Source: Acidobacteriota bacterium
GTDB lineage: Bacteria; Acidobacteriota; Blastocatellia; Pyrinomonadales; Pyrinomonadaceae
Reading direction: 5' to 3'
Length of the DNA stretch: 64,000 bases
Assembly (NCBI GenBank): GCA_023389035.1
Contig: JAEWFC010000030.1
Span: 496,001 to 560,000 of the forward strand
Of the stretch, positions 39,538 through 49,217 are shown piece by piece; within the stretch, counting starts at the first letter, position 1; each line of letters begins with the position of its first letter. Position numbers and translations under genes: made by a program. The notes under the pieces were generated by a model that searched no databases, had not been told where the DNA came from, and saw only the letters and a program-made list of their open reading frames with translations.

Positions 39538-40734
39538 TTACTCCATATTCCGCAATCGCAATCTCAACGCCTGGAGTTTGATAAAGCCTTCCGCATCGTG
39601 TTGGTCATACGCGCCTGCGTCATCTTCAAACGTTACCACACGTTCGCGGTATAGCGTGTTGGGCGATCTGCGGCCTGTGACGATCACGTTCCCTTTGTAG
39701 AGTTTTAGTCTAACCTCGCCGTTGACCGTTTCCTGCGTTTGATCGATCATCGAGCGGAGCAGTTCGAACTCAGGTGCGAACCAGAAGCCGTAATATACAG
39801 ATTCGGCGAATTTCGTGCCCAACGAATCTCGCAGACGCATCACCTCGCGATCCATAGTGATCGATTCGAGAGCCCTGTGCGCAGCCATCAATATCGTTAC
39901 GCCAGGAGTCTCATAAACACCGCGTGACTTCATTCCTACAAAGCGATTCTCGACCAGATCGACGCGGCCGATGCCGTGTTCGCCGCCCAGATAGTTGAGC
40001 TTGGTGAGCAGATCGACCGCACCATAACGCTCGCCGTCGATCGCGGTCGGTTCGCCCTTTTCAAACGAAAGTGTGATCTCTTCAGGTTCGTCCGCCGCAC
40101 TCTCGGGTGACTTCGTAAGAACAAAAATATTCCCCGGCGGAGCGACCCAAGGGTCTTCCAGAACGCCGCTTTCGTATGAGATGTGCATCAGATTGCGGTC
40201 CATCGAATACGGCTTTTCCGCCGTCGCCGTTACGGGTATACCGTGTTTCGCACAATACTCGATCAACTCCGCCCGGCCTTTAAAATCCCAATGACGCCAC
40301 GGAGCGATCACCTTTATGTCGGGCTGCAGTGCGTAATAGGCTAGCTCAAACCTGATCTGGTCGTTGCCTTTACCGGTCGCACCATGTGCAACGGCATCCG
40401 CACCTTCTTTCCGGGCGATCTCGATCTGGCGTTTAGCGATGACAGGACGGGCCAATGCCGTCCCAAGCAGATAGACACCCTCGTATAGCGCGTTTGCCTT
40501 AACTGCGGTCCAAACAAAATCGCGGACGAACTCTTCCCGCAGGTCCTCTACATACAATTTTGATGCTCCGGTAGCACGTGCTTTCTCTTCCAGTCCGGCA
40601 AGCTCGTCACCCTGGCCAACGTCGGCGCAGTAGCACACCACTTCGCAATCATATTTCTCCTTGATCCACAGCAGCATTGCCGAGGTATCCAGGCCGCCCG
40701 AATAGGCTAGCACCACCTTATTTACTTTCTTCAT
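39538..40734 (-). CDS. argG: Argininosuccinate synthase
   Basis: ATP-dependent joining of citrulline and aspartate in arginine synthesis. 398 residues with the PP-loop 'VLAYSGGLDTSAMLLWI' at ~8-24, 'GATGKGNDQIRFELAY' near 118-133 and 'SYESGVLEDP' near 192. The start is at 40734 on the minus strand, 65 bp from corA on the plus strand. argH, the next enzyme, lies 1 kb away on the opposite strand with corA between them. Confidence 0.97.
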   Translation of the reverse strand: MKKVNKVVLAYSGGLDTSAMLLWIKEKYDCEVVCYCADVGQGDELAGLEEKARATGASKLYVEDLREEFVRDFVWTAVKANALYEGVYLLGTALARPVIAKRQIEIARKEGADAVAHGATGKGNDQIRFELAYYALQPDIKVIAPWRHWDFKGRAELIEYCAKHGIPVTATAEKPYSMDRNLMHISYESGVLEDPWVAPPGNIFVLTKSPESAADEPEEITLSFEKGEPTAIDGERYGAVDLLTKLNYLGGEHGIGRVDLVENRFVGMKSRGVYETPGVTILMAAHRALESITMDREVMRLRDSLGTKFAESVYYGFWFAPEFELLRSMIDQTQETVNGEVRLKLYKGNVIVTGRRSPNTLYRERVVTFEDDAGAYDQHDAEGFIKLQALRLRLRNME

Positions 40735-40799
40735 CGTGACTTACGGATATATAAAAAAAAGGGTAAAGTCAAAATCAGTCCTGCGACTGGAGAAAATCC

Positions 40800-41771
40800 G
40801 TGAAGATCAACGCCGTTCTCTACGACGCCCGACGGGCGGATCAGCAGATAGAGTTAGACGACCTCGGTCACGAGTCGCTCCATGACGAAAAACTTCTTTG
40901 GGTCGATATATCGGAGCGTGACCCAGAAGCCCTAACATCGGTAGTCGAAAAGCTGCAGCTTGAAAATGTGCCGTGCTCGAGGATCATTGAGGAATCGCCG
41001 CGGCCCCGCATTGCGAATTTCGAAGATTTCTTTTACTTCTCGATCGATTCGATCGCCACGACGGAAGACGAGCCGCCCCGCAAACTGCCCATCGATTTCG
41101 TCGTGGGGACAAATTTCATCATCACAGTGCACGACGGTCCGGTCACCTACTTTGACGAGTTTCGCGATCGCGAGAAGGGAGAGACCCAATTCGGAGCGCT
41201 TGACGCTGAAAGTTTTGTCGCGGCGTTAATGGACCGCCACATCGTTTCGTACTTTCGCGGAATCGAATATATCGAAAGCCAGGTCGATTCTCTGGACGAT
41301 AAGGTCATCGATAGGGAGATCTCGACCGATGACTTTCTTGCGGAAATGGTTAAGCTCCGCCGGTCGGTCTCAGCATTGAGAAACTGGCTGCTACCGCACC
41401 GTGATCTAATATATACATTCTCACGCAGTGATTTTACACGTATACACAAATCAGACTCGATCGAGCAATTTCAGCTGCTATCGCAGCATTTCGAAAGTGC
41501 GGTCGAGGGTGTTGAGGCAGCCCGAGAAAAGGTGCTGGGAACATTCAGTCTGTACGCGACAAAGTCTGATCAGATAATGAACCTCTTTGTTCAACGTCTG
41601 ACATTTATTGCTCTGGTGGTCGGCGGTTTGGGTGTGGTCGCCGGCGCTCTTGGAATGAATTTCCAGGCATCGATATTCGACTCTCCCCTTGGTTTTTGGG
41701 TCGCGATCGCGCTCATGGTTGTGTTTTCGATCGTCGTGACGGTTTACGCATGGTGGAGGAAGTGGATCTGA
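40800..41771 (+). CDS. corA: CorA-family magnesium/divalent cation channel
   Basis: 323 residues, GTG start at 40800. Long cytoplasmic alpha/beta domain, stalk helix (~200-265), two C-terminal TM helices with the signature GMN in 'GVVAGALGMNFQAS' near 287 and a basic C-terminus (YAWWRKWI). Pentameric channel for Mg2+/Co2+ in the family. It stops 2 bp before the argH ATG, so argH is probably cotranscribed. Confidence 0.93.
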   Translation: MKINAVLYDARRADQQIELDDLGHESLHDEKLLWVDISERDPEALTSVVEKLQLENVPCSRIIEESPRPRIANFEDFFYFSIDSIATTEDEPPRKLPIDFVVGTNFIITVHDGPVTYFDEFRDREKGETQFGALDAESFVAALMDRHIVSYFRGIEYIESQVDSLDDKVIDREISTDDFLAEMVKLRRSVSALRNWLLPHRDLIYTFSRSDFTRIHKSDSIEQFQLLSQHFESAVEGVEAAREKVLGTFSLYATKSDQIMNLFVQRLTFIALVVGGLGVVAGALGMNFQASIFDSPLGFWVAIALMVVFSIVVTVYAWWRKWI

Positions 41772-41773
41772 CG

Positions 41774-43162
41774 ATGGCGAAAAGCAAAAATCTCTGGGGA
41801 GGCCGATTTTCAGACGTCTCAGATGAGACTTTCGCAAAGTTTAACCGTTCGCTGGGATTCGATCGGCGGCTGTTAGCAGCGGATGTCCACGCAAGCATCG
41901 CCCACGCCAATGCCCTCGGCCGGGCCGGAGTACTCTCGACCGAAGATATCGCGGCCATCACTGAAGGACTGGGCTCCCTGCTCGATCGCGTCGATGCCGA
42001 ACCGGATCTGTTTGATTCTAGTGAAGCTGAAGATGTTCACTCATTCATCGAATCTAACTTGGTAGCAGCGATCGGCGACGCCGGGAAAAGGCTTCATACC
42101 GGCCGCAGCAGGAACGATCAGGTTGCGACCGCGATGCGGCTTTGGCTCCGGGAAGAGATTGACACGATTGTCGACCACTTGAAAGATTTGCAGCGCACGA
42201 TCATATCCGCTGCCGAACGCCATCGAGATGCCGTCCTGCCGGGATATACGCATCTGCAGCGAGCACAGCCCGTCCTATGGGCTCATTGGTGCTTGGCATA
42301 CTTCGAGATGTTGTGCCGTGACATCGATCGTCTTCGTGACGCTCGAAAACGTATCAACGTTCTTCCACTTGGCTCCGGTGCTCTCGCCGGCACGGGCTTT
42401 CCGATCGATCGTGACGCGGTGGCTTCGGAACTTGGGTTTGAGGGTGTCACCGAAAACAGTCTCGATGCCGTCGCAGATCGCGATTTTGCGATCGAATTCA
42501 TCGCTGCCGGTTCGATCCTGATGGTTCATCTTTCCCGGCTAGCGGAGGACCTGATCATTTATTGTTCAACGGAATTTGGCTTCGTGACGTTGAGCGATCG
42601 TGTATCAACGGGCTCGAGCCTGATGCCGCAAAAAAAGAATCCGGACGCTCTCGAGTTGATCCGCGGAAAAGCCGGCCGTGTTTTTGGCCATAATGCTGCG
42701 CTGCTGGTGACGATGAAGGGACTTCCGCTTGCCTACAACAAAGATATGCAGGAAGACAAAGAGGCGATCTTCGATACGGTAGATACAGTTAAGATCTCTT
42801 TGCAGGTTGCCGGCATAGTGCTAAACGAGCTAACGGTCAATACAGAGAAAACCTGCCAAGCCGCTGCCGCCGGGTATTTGAATGCTACCGATCTTGCGGA
42901 TCATCTTGTAAGACAGGGAGTTCCCTTTCGTACGGCACACGATGCCGTCGGAAAGCTTGTGCTGCTGGGTACGAAGGAAGGTAAAGAGTTAAATGAGCTG
43001 AGCCTGGATGAGATCCGGTCGATCGTCCCCGACGCCGAAGCTTCTGTTTTTGAGGCCCTGTCGCTCGATCAAATACTGAGCACCAGATCGGTGATCGGCG
43101 GCACCGGCCCACGCCAAGTTTCTGACGCTCTTGACAAGGCGAAAAGGAGTCTCGATGGATAA
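41774..43162 (+). CDS. argH: Argininosuccinate lyase
   Basis: Splits argininosuccinate to arginine and fumarate. 462 residues from the ATG at 41774 (MAKSKNLWGGRF), the usual N-terminus; an upstream start would lie inside corA. Family signature 'GSSLMPQKKNPD' near 280 and 'HTGRSRNDQVATA' near 110 are present. The catalytic serine loop is intact. The end overlaps the thioesterase start by 8 bp. Confidence 0.97.
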   Translation: MAKSKNLWGGRFSDVSDETFAKFNRSLGFDRRLLAADVHASIAHANALGRAGVLSTEDIAAITEGLGSLLDRVDAEPDLFDSSEAEDVHSFIESNLVAAIGDAGKRLHTGRSRNDQVATAMRLWLREEIDTIVDHLKDLQRTIISAAERHRDAVLPGYTHLQRAQPVLWAHWCLAYFEMLCRDIDRLRDARKRINVLPLGSGALAGTGFPIDRDAVASELGFEGVTENSLDAVADRDFAIEFIAAGSILMVHLSRLAEDLIIYCSTEFGFVTLSDRVSTGSSLMPQKKNPDALELIRGKAGRVFGHNAALLVTMKGLPLAYNKDMQEDKEAIFDTVDTVKISLQVAGIVLNELTVNTEKTCQAAAAGYLNATDLADHLVRQGVPFRTAHDAVGKLVLLGTKEGKELNELSLDEIRSIVPDAEASVFEALSLDQILSTRSVIGGTGPRQVSDALDKAKRSLDG

Positions 43163-43586
43163 GGACGCGCTTATCAAAATCACCGCTGAAAATGAGCTGA
43201 TGCGATTCCTCGGCGTAAAGATAACCGAGGCGACCGCCGAACGCGTTACGCTTACGATGGAGGTGACGCCAAAGGTCCACCAGTACGTCGGTATAATGAA
43301 CGGCGGCGTATCGCTCTATTTAGCCGAGACTGCCGCCTCGATCGGGGTGGTATCAAGTGCTGATCTGTCTAAAGTGACCCCGGTGGGGGTAGAGATAAAC
43401 GCCAACCACCTGCGGGCGGTAAGCAAGGGAATGCTGACCGTAACTGCTACACCGATCTTTCCCGGACGCACTATGAGCATTTGGCAGATCGATATCACAA
43501 ACGACCGCGGAAAGCTGGTCTGCACCGGCAGGTGTTCGATACTGCTGCAGCGGCGTCCCGCATTTCCCGGCGAACAGGGCGTTTGA
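43155..43586 (+). CDS. PaaI-type hotdog thioesterase
   Basis: 143 residues from the ATG at 43155, with AAGGAG upstream inside argH. Hotdog fold: 'FLGVKITEATAERVTLTMEV', 'GIMNGGVSLYLAETAASIGVV' (the Gly-Gly/Glu catalytic helix) and 'VGVEINANHLRAVSKGMLTVTATP'. Such enzymes hydrolyse acyl-CoA thioesters, often 4-hydroxyphenylacetyl-CoA or DHNA-CoA in menaquinone synthesis; which applies here is open. Confidence 0.9.
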   Translation: MDKDALIKITAENELMRFLGVKITEATAERVTLTMEVTPKVHQYVGIMNGGVSLYLAETAASIGVVSSADLSKVTPVGVEINANHLRAVSKGMLTVTATPIFPGRTMSIWQIDITNDRGKLVCTGRCSILLQRRPAFPGEQGV

Positions 43587-43589
43587 ACT

Positions 43590-44615
43590 GTGCATAGATT
43601 CGTTCGCGAGCTATTGACCGAGTGGCGGCGCCTTGAGCTCCCATTCTCCAAAGAGGCTATAGTTGTGGCGGTCTCGGGCGGTGCCGATTCGGTGAGTCTG
43701 CTTCTTGCTCTGCATCAACTAAAGAACCGGGAAAAGCTGAAGCTTCGTATCATCGCCGCGCATTTTGACCATAAGCTGCGTCCGGAGTCTTCAGGCACGG
43801 ATCTCGAGTTCGTCCGCGAGCTAACGGTGAGTCGGAAGATCGAACTCGCCGTCGGAACGTGGGATCATCAGCGAGGCGGAAACCTTGAACAAGAGGCGCG
43901 CCGTGCCCGTTACGACTTTTTGAAGCACACCGCGGCGAATGTTGACGCCCGGTATATAGTCACCGGCCACACCATGAACGATCAGGCCGAGACCGTGCTG
44001 ATGAACCTGATCCGCGGCAGCGGCGTTAACGGGCTGGGTGGCATGCGGGTGTTTCGAAGCCTGGAAACCGAAAGGGCCTCAGGCCCGGGCGAAACGCCGA
44101 TGTTGCCGTTCCCGGACGATTCACTGCAAGTCGTTCGGCCCCTAATGCGTTGGGCGCGGCGAAGCGATACTGAGCACTTCTGCTCCGAGATGGACGCCAA
44201 ATTCTGCCTCGACCCGATGAATGAGGACTTGACATTTCGCCGCGTTTGGGTCAGAAAGGTGCTCATCCCGATGCTTGCTGAGGTGAATCCGAGGATCGTC
44301 GAGACTCTGTGTCGAACATCGATCCTTCTTCAGCAGCTTCCTGTAGCCGAGGCAACTATTCCCTCCGCGGATGCAGCAAATTTGCGTCTCGCTGGTCTAC
44401 GAAAAATGCCTCAGGCTGAGCTTTATTCCGTCATAAGAGATTGGCTCCGGACAAAACGCGGCAACCTTCGCGGCATAAAGCTCGTTCATCTTGAAGCGAT
44501 CGAGCAATTGATAGGGAGCCGAAAGAGTGGAAAAACTGTCGAGCTGCCCCGCGGGATCCGTATATCTCGTAAATACGGCGAACTCATCTACGATGAAATT
44601 AAGGTTGATAAATAG
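43590..44615 (+). CDS. tilS: tRNA(Ile)-lysidine synthase
   Basis: Modifies C34 of tRNA-Ile(CAU) to lysidine so that it reads AUA. 341 residues, GTG start 3 bp after the thioesterase stop. PP-loop SGGADS in 'VVAVSGGADSVSLLLAL' (~28-44), 'AHFDHKLRPES' and 'HTMNDQAETVLMNLIRGSG'. The C-terminal domain is short, as in compact TilS forms. tilS next to ftsH is a common gene order. Confidence 0.95.
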   Translation: MHRFVRELLTEWRRLELPFSKEAIVVAVSGGADSVSLLLALHQLKNREKLKLRIIAAHFDHKLRPESSGTDLEFVRELTVSRKIELAVGTWDHQRGGNLEQEARRARYDFLKHTAANVDARYIVTGHTMNDQAETVLMNLIRGSGVNGLGGMRVFRSLETERASGPGETPMLPFPDDSLQVVRPLMRWARRSDTEHFCSEMDAKFCLDPMNEDLTFRRVWVRKVLIPMLAEVNPRIVETLCRTSILLQQLPVAEATIPSADAANLRLAGLRKMPQAELYSVIRDWLRTKRGNLRGIKLVHLEAIEQLIGSRKSGKTVELPRGIRISRKYGELIYDEIKVDK

Positions 44616-44641
44616 GGCTTTCGAAACTAGAATTAAAGATT

Positions 44642-44731
44642 GTTGTTCGCCCGGATCGACATCTCGATTCCGAACAACGGGGTTTCGGCGTCTTTCATCT
44701 AACGACGTTGTTAGAGTTTCGTCGATGAAAG
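44642..44731 (+). promoter_or_regulatory. Structured leader before ftsH: two stem-loops and a palindrome
   Basis: GTTGTTCG (44642-44649) pairs with CGAACAAC (44671-44678). CTTTCATC (44692-44699) pairs with GATGAAAG (44724-44731), enclosing the near-palindrome CTAACGACGTTGTTAG (44699-44714). The second structure ends just before the ftsH RBS GGAGG (44739-44743). Confidence 0.5.
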
Positions 44732-44750
44732 GGATTTTGGAGGCTATAAG

Positions 44751-46694
44751 TTGAATTCAAAGGCAAGACAGATCTTATTGTGGATGATGCTCATTTCCGG
44801 GGCGCTGCTGCTCGTATATTACCTGCAGGGCAAGCAGACAAAAGCACCTGAAGAGATGAGTATCGATATGGCTGTTACCCGTATCGATAACAAGGAGTTT
44901 AAGGAAGTATTCTTTAAGCAGTCCGGTGTCGAGTTCACGGATCTAAACAATGCCAAGTTCGTCACCACGGTCGGCAGCGATGCCACGCGTGAGCTGCTTG
45001 TCAATAAAGTAAACGCCTACAATGAAGCTAACCCGGCCTCAAAGATCATAACCAAGGAAGAAGCGCCATCGAGCGGACTGGGCTGGATCTTTCTTATCCA
45101 GCTGCTACCATTCCTGCTGCTGGTAGGTTTCCTGATCTTTACGCTTCGGCAAATGCAGGCGGGCGGCAATAAGGCATTGAGCTTTGGTAAATCGAAAGCA
45201 AAGCTTTTGAATAATCAGCAAAAGCGGATCACCTTCAAGGACGTTGCCGGCGTCGAAGAGCCGAAAGAAGAGCTTCAGGAAATAATCGAGTTTCTTAAGG
45301 ATCCTCAAAAGTTCCAGAAGCTTGGCGGGAAGATCCCTAAGGGTGTCCTGATGATGGGGCCTCCGGGAACTGGTAAAACATTGCTTGCCAAGGCGGTTGC
45401 CGGCGAAGCGAATGTGCCTTTCTTCTCGATCTCGGGATCTGACTTTGTCGAAATGTTTGTCGGTGTCGGAGCCAGCCGCGTTCGCGACCTGTTCGAACAG
45501 GGTAAGAAGAATGCACCCTGCATAATATTTATCGACGAGATCGATGCCGTTGGTCGTCATCGCGGTGCTGGGCTTGGCGGCGGTCACGATGAGCGCGAGC
45601 AGACGCTGAATCAGCTGCTTGTCGAAATGGACGGTTTTGAATCGAATGACGGCGTTATCCTGATGGCGTCAACAAACAGGCCCGACGTTCTCGATCCTGC
45701 ACTTCTGCGTCCCGGCCGATTCGACCGGCAGGTGGTCGTATCGTATCCGGACGTTCGCGGCCGAGAAGGTATTTTGAAGGTTCACACCCGCAAGATACCG
45801 CTCGACGAAGGCGTCGATGTAAACATCATCGCTCGCGGAACACCTGGCTTCACGGGTGCTGACCTTGCAAACCTCGTCAATGAGGCGGCATTGGTCGCTG
45901 CACGCAATAACCACAAGGTCGTTACGCTCCGTGATCTCGAATATGCAAAGGACAAGGTCCTGATGGGGCCCGAACGCCGCAGCATGATCATGAGCGACAA
46001 GGAACGCCGGCTGACCGCGATCCATGAGTCGGGCCACGCTCTGGTCGGGATGAATATTCCGGAAAGCGACCCCGTACATAAGGTCACAATCGTACCTCGC
46101 GGCCGAGCCTTAGGGGTAACTTTCTTTTTGCCTGAGCAAGACATTCTCGGCCGCACAAAGGAAGAACTTCTTGCCATGATCGCGAACGCGATGGGCGGAC
46201 GTGTCGCTGAAGAATTATTTATCGGACAGGTCACCACCGGTGCCTCAAACGATATCGAGAAAGCGACTGAGATCGCACGTGCGATGGTTTGCCAGTACGG
46301 CATGTCGGACCTTGGGCCGCTGGCTTTTGGTAAGAAGGAAGAGCAGATCTTTCTAGGCCGCGAGATCGCACAGCATCGTGACTTCTCTGAAGACACAGCC
46401 ATTAAGATCGATATCGAGGTCAAACGTATCGTTGCGGAGCAGTACGCTCGTGCGACAAAGATCCTTGAAGACAATCGGGAGGCGATGGAAAGGCTTACGG
46501 AAGCCCTACTCGAATACGAATCGCTTGATCTGGAACAGATGAAACGCGTGATCGCGGGCCTTCCGATCGATGCACCGATACCGGTCCGCTCGCGTCCTGA
46601 CGACGGTTCATCGGCCGAGACCGAAGAAGCAAAGGAGCGGTTCAAAAAACCGATCCTGCCGCCGATCACCCCAAACAATCCCGCGACCGCGTAA
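44751..46694 (+). CDS. ftsH: ATP-dependent zinc metalloprotease FtsH
   Basis: 647 residues, TTG start with GGAGG 8 bases upstream. Two TM helices (~7-25 and ~105-127) flank a periplasmic domain. AAA+ domain: Walker A GPPGTGKT (Lys209), Walker B 'IIFIDEIDAVG', SRH 'ASTNRPDVLDPALLRPGRFDRQ'. Zinc site HESGH at 425-429. Degrades unstable membrane and cytosolic proteins as a membrane hexamer. A good terminator follows. Confidence 0.97.
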   Translation: MNSKARQILLWMMLISGALLLVYYLQGKQTKAPEEMSIDMAVTRIDNKEFKEVFFKQSGVEFTDLNNAKFVTTVGSDATRELLVNKVNAYNEANPASKIITKEEAPSSGLGWIFLIQLLPFLLLVGFLIFTLRQMQAGGNKALSFGKSKAKLLNNQQKRITFKDVAGVEEPKEELQEIIEFLKDPQKFQKLGGKIPKGVLMMGPPGTGKTLLAKAVAGEANVPFFSISGSDFVEMFVGVGASRVRDLFEQGKKNAPCIIFIDEIDAVGRHRGAGLGGGHDEREQTLNQLLVEMDGFESNDGVILMASTNRPDVLDPALLRPGRFDRQVVVSYPDVRGREGILKVHTRKIPLDEGVDVNIIARGTPGFTGADLANLVNEAALVAARNNHKVVTLRDLEYAKDKVLMGPERRSMIMSDKERRLTAIHESGHALVGMNIPESDPVHKVTIVPRGRALGVTFFLPEQDILGRTKEELLAMIANAMGGRVAEELFIGQVTTGASNDIEKATEIARAMVCQYGMSDLGPLAFGKKEEQIFLGREIAQHRDFSEDTAIKIDIEVKRIVAEQYARATKILEDNREAMERLTEALLEYESLDLEQMKRVIAGLPIDAPIPVRSRPDDGSSAETEEAKERFKKPILPPITPNNPATA

Positions 46695-46717
46695 GAAAAG
46701 GTCGGTTTAGTTATGAT

Positions 46718-46755
46718 CGGGCAAAGGTGATATTTAGATCACCTTTGCCCGTTTT
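46718..46755 (+). terminator. Rho-independent terminator after ftsH
   Basis: Perfect stem CGGGCAAAGGTGAT / ATCACCTTTGCCCG (46718-46731, 46738-46751) with a 6-nt loop and TTTT tail. Confidence 0.93.
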
Positions 46756-46770
46756 CTTTATTAACATTGA

Positions 46771-47610
46771 ATGTATTGGAAGACTTCACACCGCATATTG
46801 GATCTCAATCGGCCACTGGTGATGGGAATACTCAACGTCACGCCGGACAGTTTTTCTGACGGAGGGCGTTTTCTTGATAGCGGCGAAGCAACTCGGCGCG
46901 CCGCGGCCATGGTTGCGGAGGGCGTCGATATCATCGACGTCGGCGGTGAATCGACACGTCCGGGGAGCGCACCTGTCCCGTCGCGGCAGGAAATCGATCG
47001 CGTCGTTCCTATCATCGAAAAGATCCACAGCGAATTCGACACCCCGATCTCTATAGACACTACAAAGAGTGCCGTCGCAGCCGCGGCCTTTAATGCCGGA
47101 GCCGAGATAATTAACGATATTTCGGGGCTTCGCTTCGATCCCTCGATCGCTGAGGTGGCTGCGGGTACCGGTGCCGGCCTTGTTTTGATGCACTCACGCG
47201 GTGGGTTCAATGAGATGCATTCGCAGCCGCACGCGGACGATATTTTTACCGTTGTCGCTGACGAACTGCGCGTTTCGGTGGATACGGCGAAAGCTGCAGG
47301 CGTCGACGACAACCGAATCGTCCTGGACGTAGGCTTAGGATTCGCCAAGTCCTTCGAGCAAAACTTAGAATTGATCGCAAAACTTGATAAGCTGAAAGAA
47401 CAATTGCCGTTTCCAATGCTGATCGGAGCTTCCCGAAAATCTTTTATTGGGAAAGTGCTCGACGGCGTTCCAACGGAGCAGCGTTTAAGCGGCTCGCTCG
47501 CTGCAGCCGCGATCGCCCTGTGGAATGGAGCAGATATCCTGCGAGTCCACGATGTGGGGCAAACGCGGGATGTAGTGCGAATGGTCACTGCCTTAAGAAG
47601 CCAGATATGA
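46771..47610 (+). CDS. folP: Dihydropteroate synthase
   Basis: Joins 6-hydroxymethyl-dihydropterin diphosphate and p-aminobenzoate in folate synthesis; the sulfonamide target. 279 residues: 'VMGILNVTPDSFSDGG' (~17-32), 'IIDVGGESTRPGS' (~53-65), 'INDISG', 'DVGLGFAKS', 'GASRKSFIG'. It starts 16 bp after the ftsH terminator and overlaps lptE by four bases (ATGA). Confidence 0.97.
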   Translation: MYWKTSHRILDLNRPLVMGILNVTPDSFSDGGRFLDSGEATRRAAAMVAEGVDIIDVGGESTRPGSAPVPSRQEIDRVVPIIEKIHSEFDTPISIDTTKSAVAAAAFNAGAEIINDISGLRFDPSIAEVAAGTGAGLVLMHSRGGFNEMHSQPHADDIFTVVADELRVSVDTAKAAGVDDNRIVLDVGLGFAKSFEQNLELIAKLDKLKEQLPFPMLIGASRKSFIGKVLDGVPTEQRLSGSLAAAAIALWNGADILRVHDVGQTRDVVRMVTALRSQI

Positions 47611-48158
47611 AGAAGATACGCATCGCAGCCCTACTTAGCCTGGTTCTTTTCGTTTCGGGCTTCACCGAATGTTATAAACCGGTGACCAGTTCGGGCCTTC
47701 CTAAGCACATCAGGACCGTAGCCGTACCGGCGTTTCAGTTTGAAGCTCGTGGGCTCCGATATCGGATCGAGTCACGTTTTACAGAGGCCGTCTCGCGGGA
47801 GATCATTCGCCGCGGCAATGGGTTGCGGGTGCAGGGCACGCTTGACGGAGCAGATGCGGTCGTCGAGGGTAATATCCGCGACTTCAGTTTTTCAGGAGTA
47901 TTGCTGGACCGCGAAGGGCGAGCCCGGGTTTACGAGATCACCGTCGTAGCCGCGGTCACGATCCGGGACCTTAAAGAGGATAAGGTTCTCTTCGATAACC
48001 AGAATTTCGTATTCCGCGATTCATTCGAGTTCTCTTCCGACCCAAGGTCGTTCTTTGATGAGGAAGATCCTGCCGTCGAGCGGATCGCAAGAGCCTTTGC
48101 GGAATCAGTGGTATCCGCCTTTATTAACGGCGTCGGCGTACGGACGGAAAAGAAATAA
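47607..48158 (+). CDS. lptE: LPS-assembly lipoprotein LptE-like
   Basis: 183 residues from the ATG at 47607 that overlaps the folP stop. Signal sequence ending 'VSGFTEC' (Cys22); the lipobox is not ideal (FTEC). 'GLPKHIRTVAVPAFQFEARGLRYRIESRFTEAVSREI' and 'ADAVVEGNIRDFSFSGV' follow the LptE pattern. LptE plugs the LptD barrel that inserts LPS into the outer membrane. It directly precedes holA, as in many Gram-negative genomes, which supports the call. Confidence 0.88.
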   Translation: MKKIRIAALLSLVLFVSGFTECYKPVTSSGLPKHIRTVAVPAFQFEARGLRYRIESRFTEAVSREIIRRGNGLRVQGTLDGADAVVEGNIRDFSFSGVLLDREGRARVYEITVVAAVTIRDLKEDKVLFDNQNFVFRDSFEFSSDPRSFFDEEDPAVERIARAFAESVVSAFINGVGVRTEKK

Positions 48159-48161
48159 TCA

Positions 48162-49211
48162 ATGCCCAAGGTCTCGTTAGAAGAGCTCCGAACTCAACTG
48201 CGAAACAGGCAGTTCGCTCCGGTCTATCTTCTTTACGGCCCGGAAACGTTTCTTCGTGACAGTGCGGTAGGCTATCTGTCAAAACAGGCGTTCACCGATT
48301 CAGACCTTGTTGATTTTAATGACAACTCATTTTCCCTGAGTGATCCGGAAAGTATCAGAAGCGCTCTCGCGGCAGCTGATCAACTGCCCATGATGTCGGA
48401 AAGGCGCGTGGTGCGCATAACCGATGTTCGTGTTTCGAGCACTTCCGCAAGGGATACCTTGAAGGAAGAATACCTGGACCTTTTGAACTCGTATCTCGAA
48501 AGGCCCTCACCGCATTCCATCGTGGTGTTCATTGCGGACGAGATAAATGGGAATCGTAAGATATCCCGGGCGCTCGAAAAATACGCCTCAGTTGTAGAAT
48601 TTGCCGAACTCGCCGGAGACGCTCTCCTTGATTGGATATCTAAAGAATTTGACCGACAAGGTGCGAGTGTCGACCATCGAACAGCCCAGTACCTTGCTTC
48701 GGTTTGCGGGGCCGGCCTGCAACGGCTTTCAAATGAGATCTCGAAGCTTGCCGTCGCGGCGCTCCCGGCCGGTAAGGTAACGCCGGATCTGATCGATGGC
48801 CTGATCTCGAACACCCGCGAGATCGACAACTTCGCTCTTACTGATCATCTTGTAGCCGGGCGAGGCAAACAGGCGCTCTCGGTAACTAAAAAGATCCTCG
48901 ATGATGGCGGCGAGCCGCTTATGCTGCTTGGCTTAATGTCCTATAACTATCGCCGGCTGTTAATGGTGAAGGACATGATGGACGAGGGCAGAGACCGTGC
49001 TCAAATCGTTCGAGACCTGCGACTGTTTCGTGATCAGGAAAAATATATGACAGCCGCACGTAGAACCTCCCGGAAACGTCTCATGTCAGCCATCAGCCAA
49101 TTGGCATCGACCGACCTCGCAATAAAAACCTCCGTCGGTGGCAGTACCGGCGGAGGGCGAATTCAGCTTGAGATGTTGATCTGCGATCTGGCGGCTTCAG
49201 GCCGACAGTAA
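48162..49211 (+). CDS. holA: DNA polymerase III delta subunit
   Basis: Clamp-loader subunit that opens the beta sliding clamp. 349 residues: 'FAPVYLLYGPETFLRDSAV' (~17-35), 'ERRVVRITDVR', 'VVFIADEINGNRKISRALEKYA', 'LGLMSYNYRRLLMVKDM'. No P-loop, as expected for delta. Starts 3 bp after lptE. Confidence 0.95.
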   Translation: MPKVSLEELRTQLRNRQFAPVYLLYGPETFLRDSAVGYLSKQAFTDSDLVDFNDNSFSLSDPESIRSALAAADQLPMMSERRVVRITDVRVSSTSARDTLKEEYLDLLNSYLERPSPHSIVVFIADEINGNRKISRALEKYASVVEFAELAGDALLDWISKEFDRQGASVDHRTAQYLASVCGAGLQRLSNEISKLAVAALPAGKVTPDLIDGLISNTREIDNFALTDHLVAGRGKQALSVTKKILDDGGEPLMLLGLMSYNYRRLLMVKDMMDEGRDRAQIVRDLRLFRDQEKYMTAARRTSRKRLMSAISQLASTDLAIKTSVGGSTGGGRIQLEMLICDLAASGRQ

Positions 49212-49217
49212 GTATGG

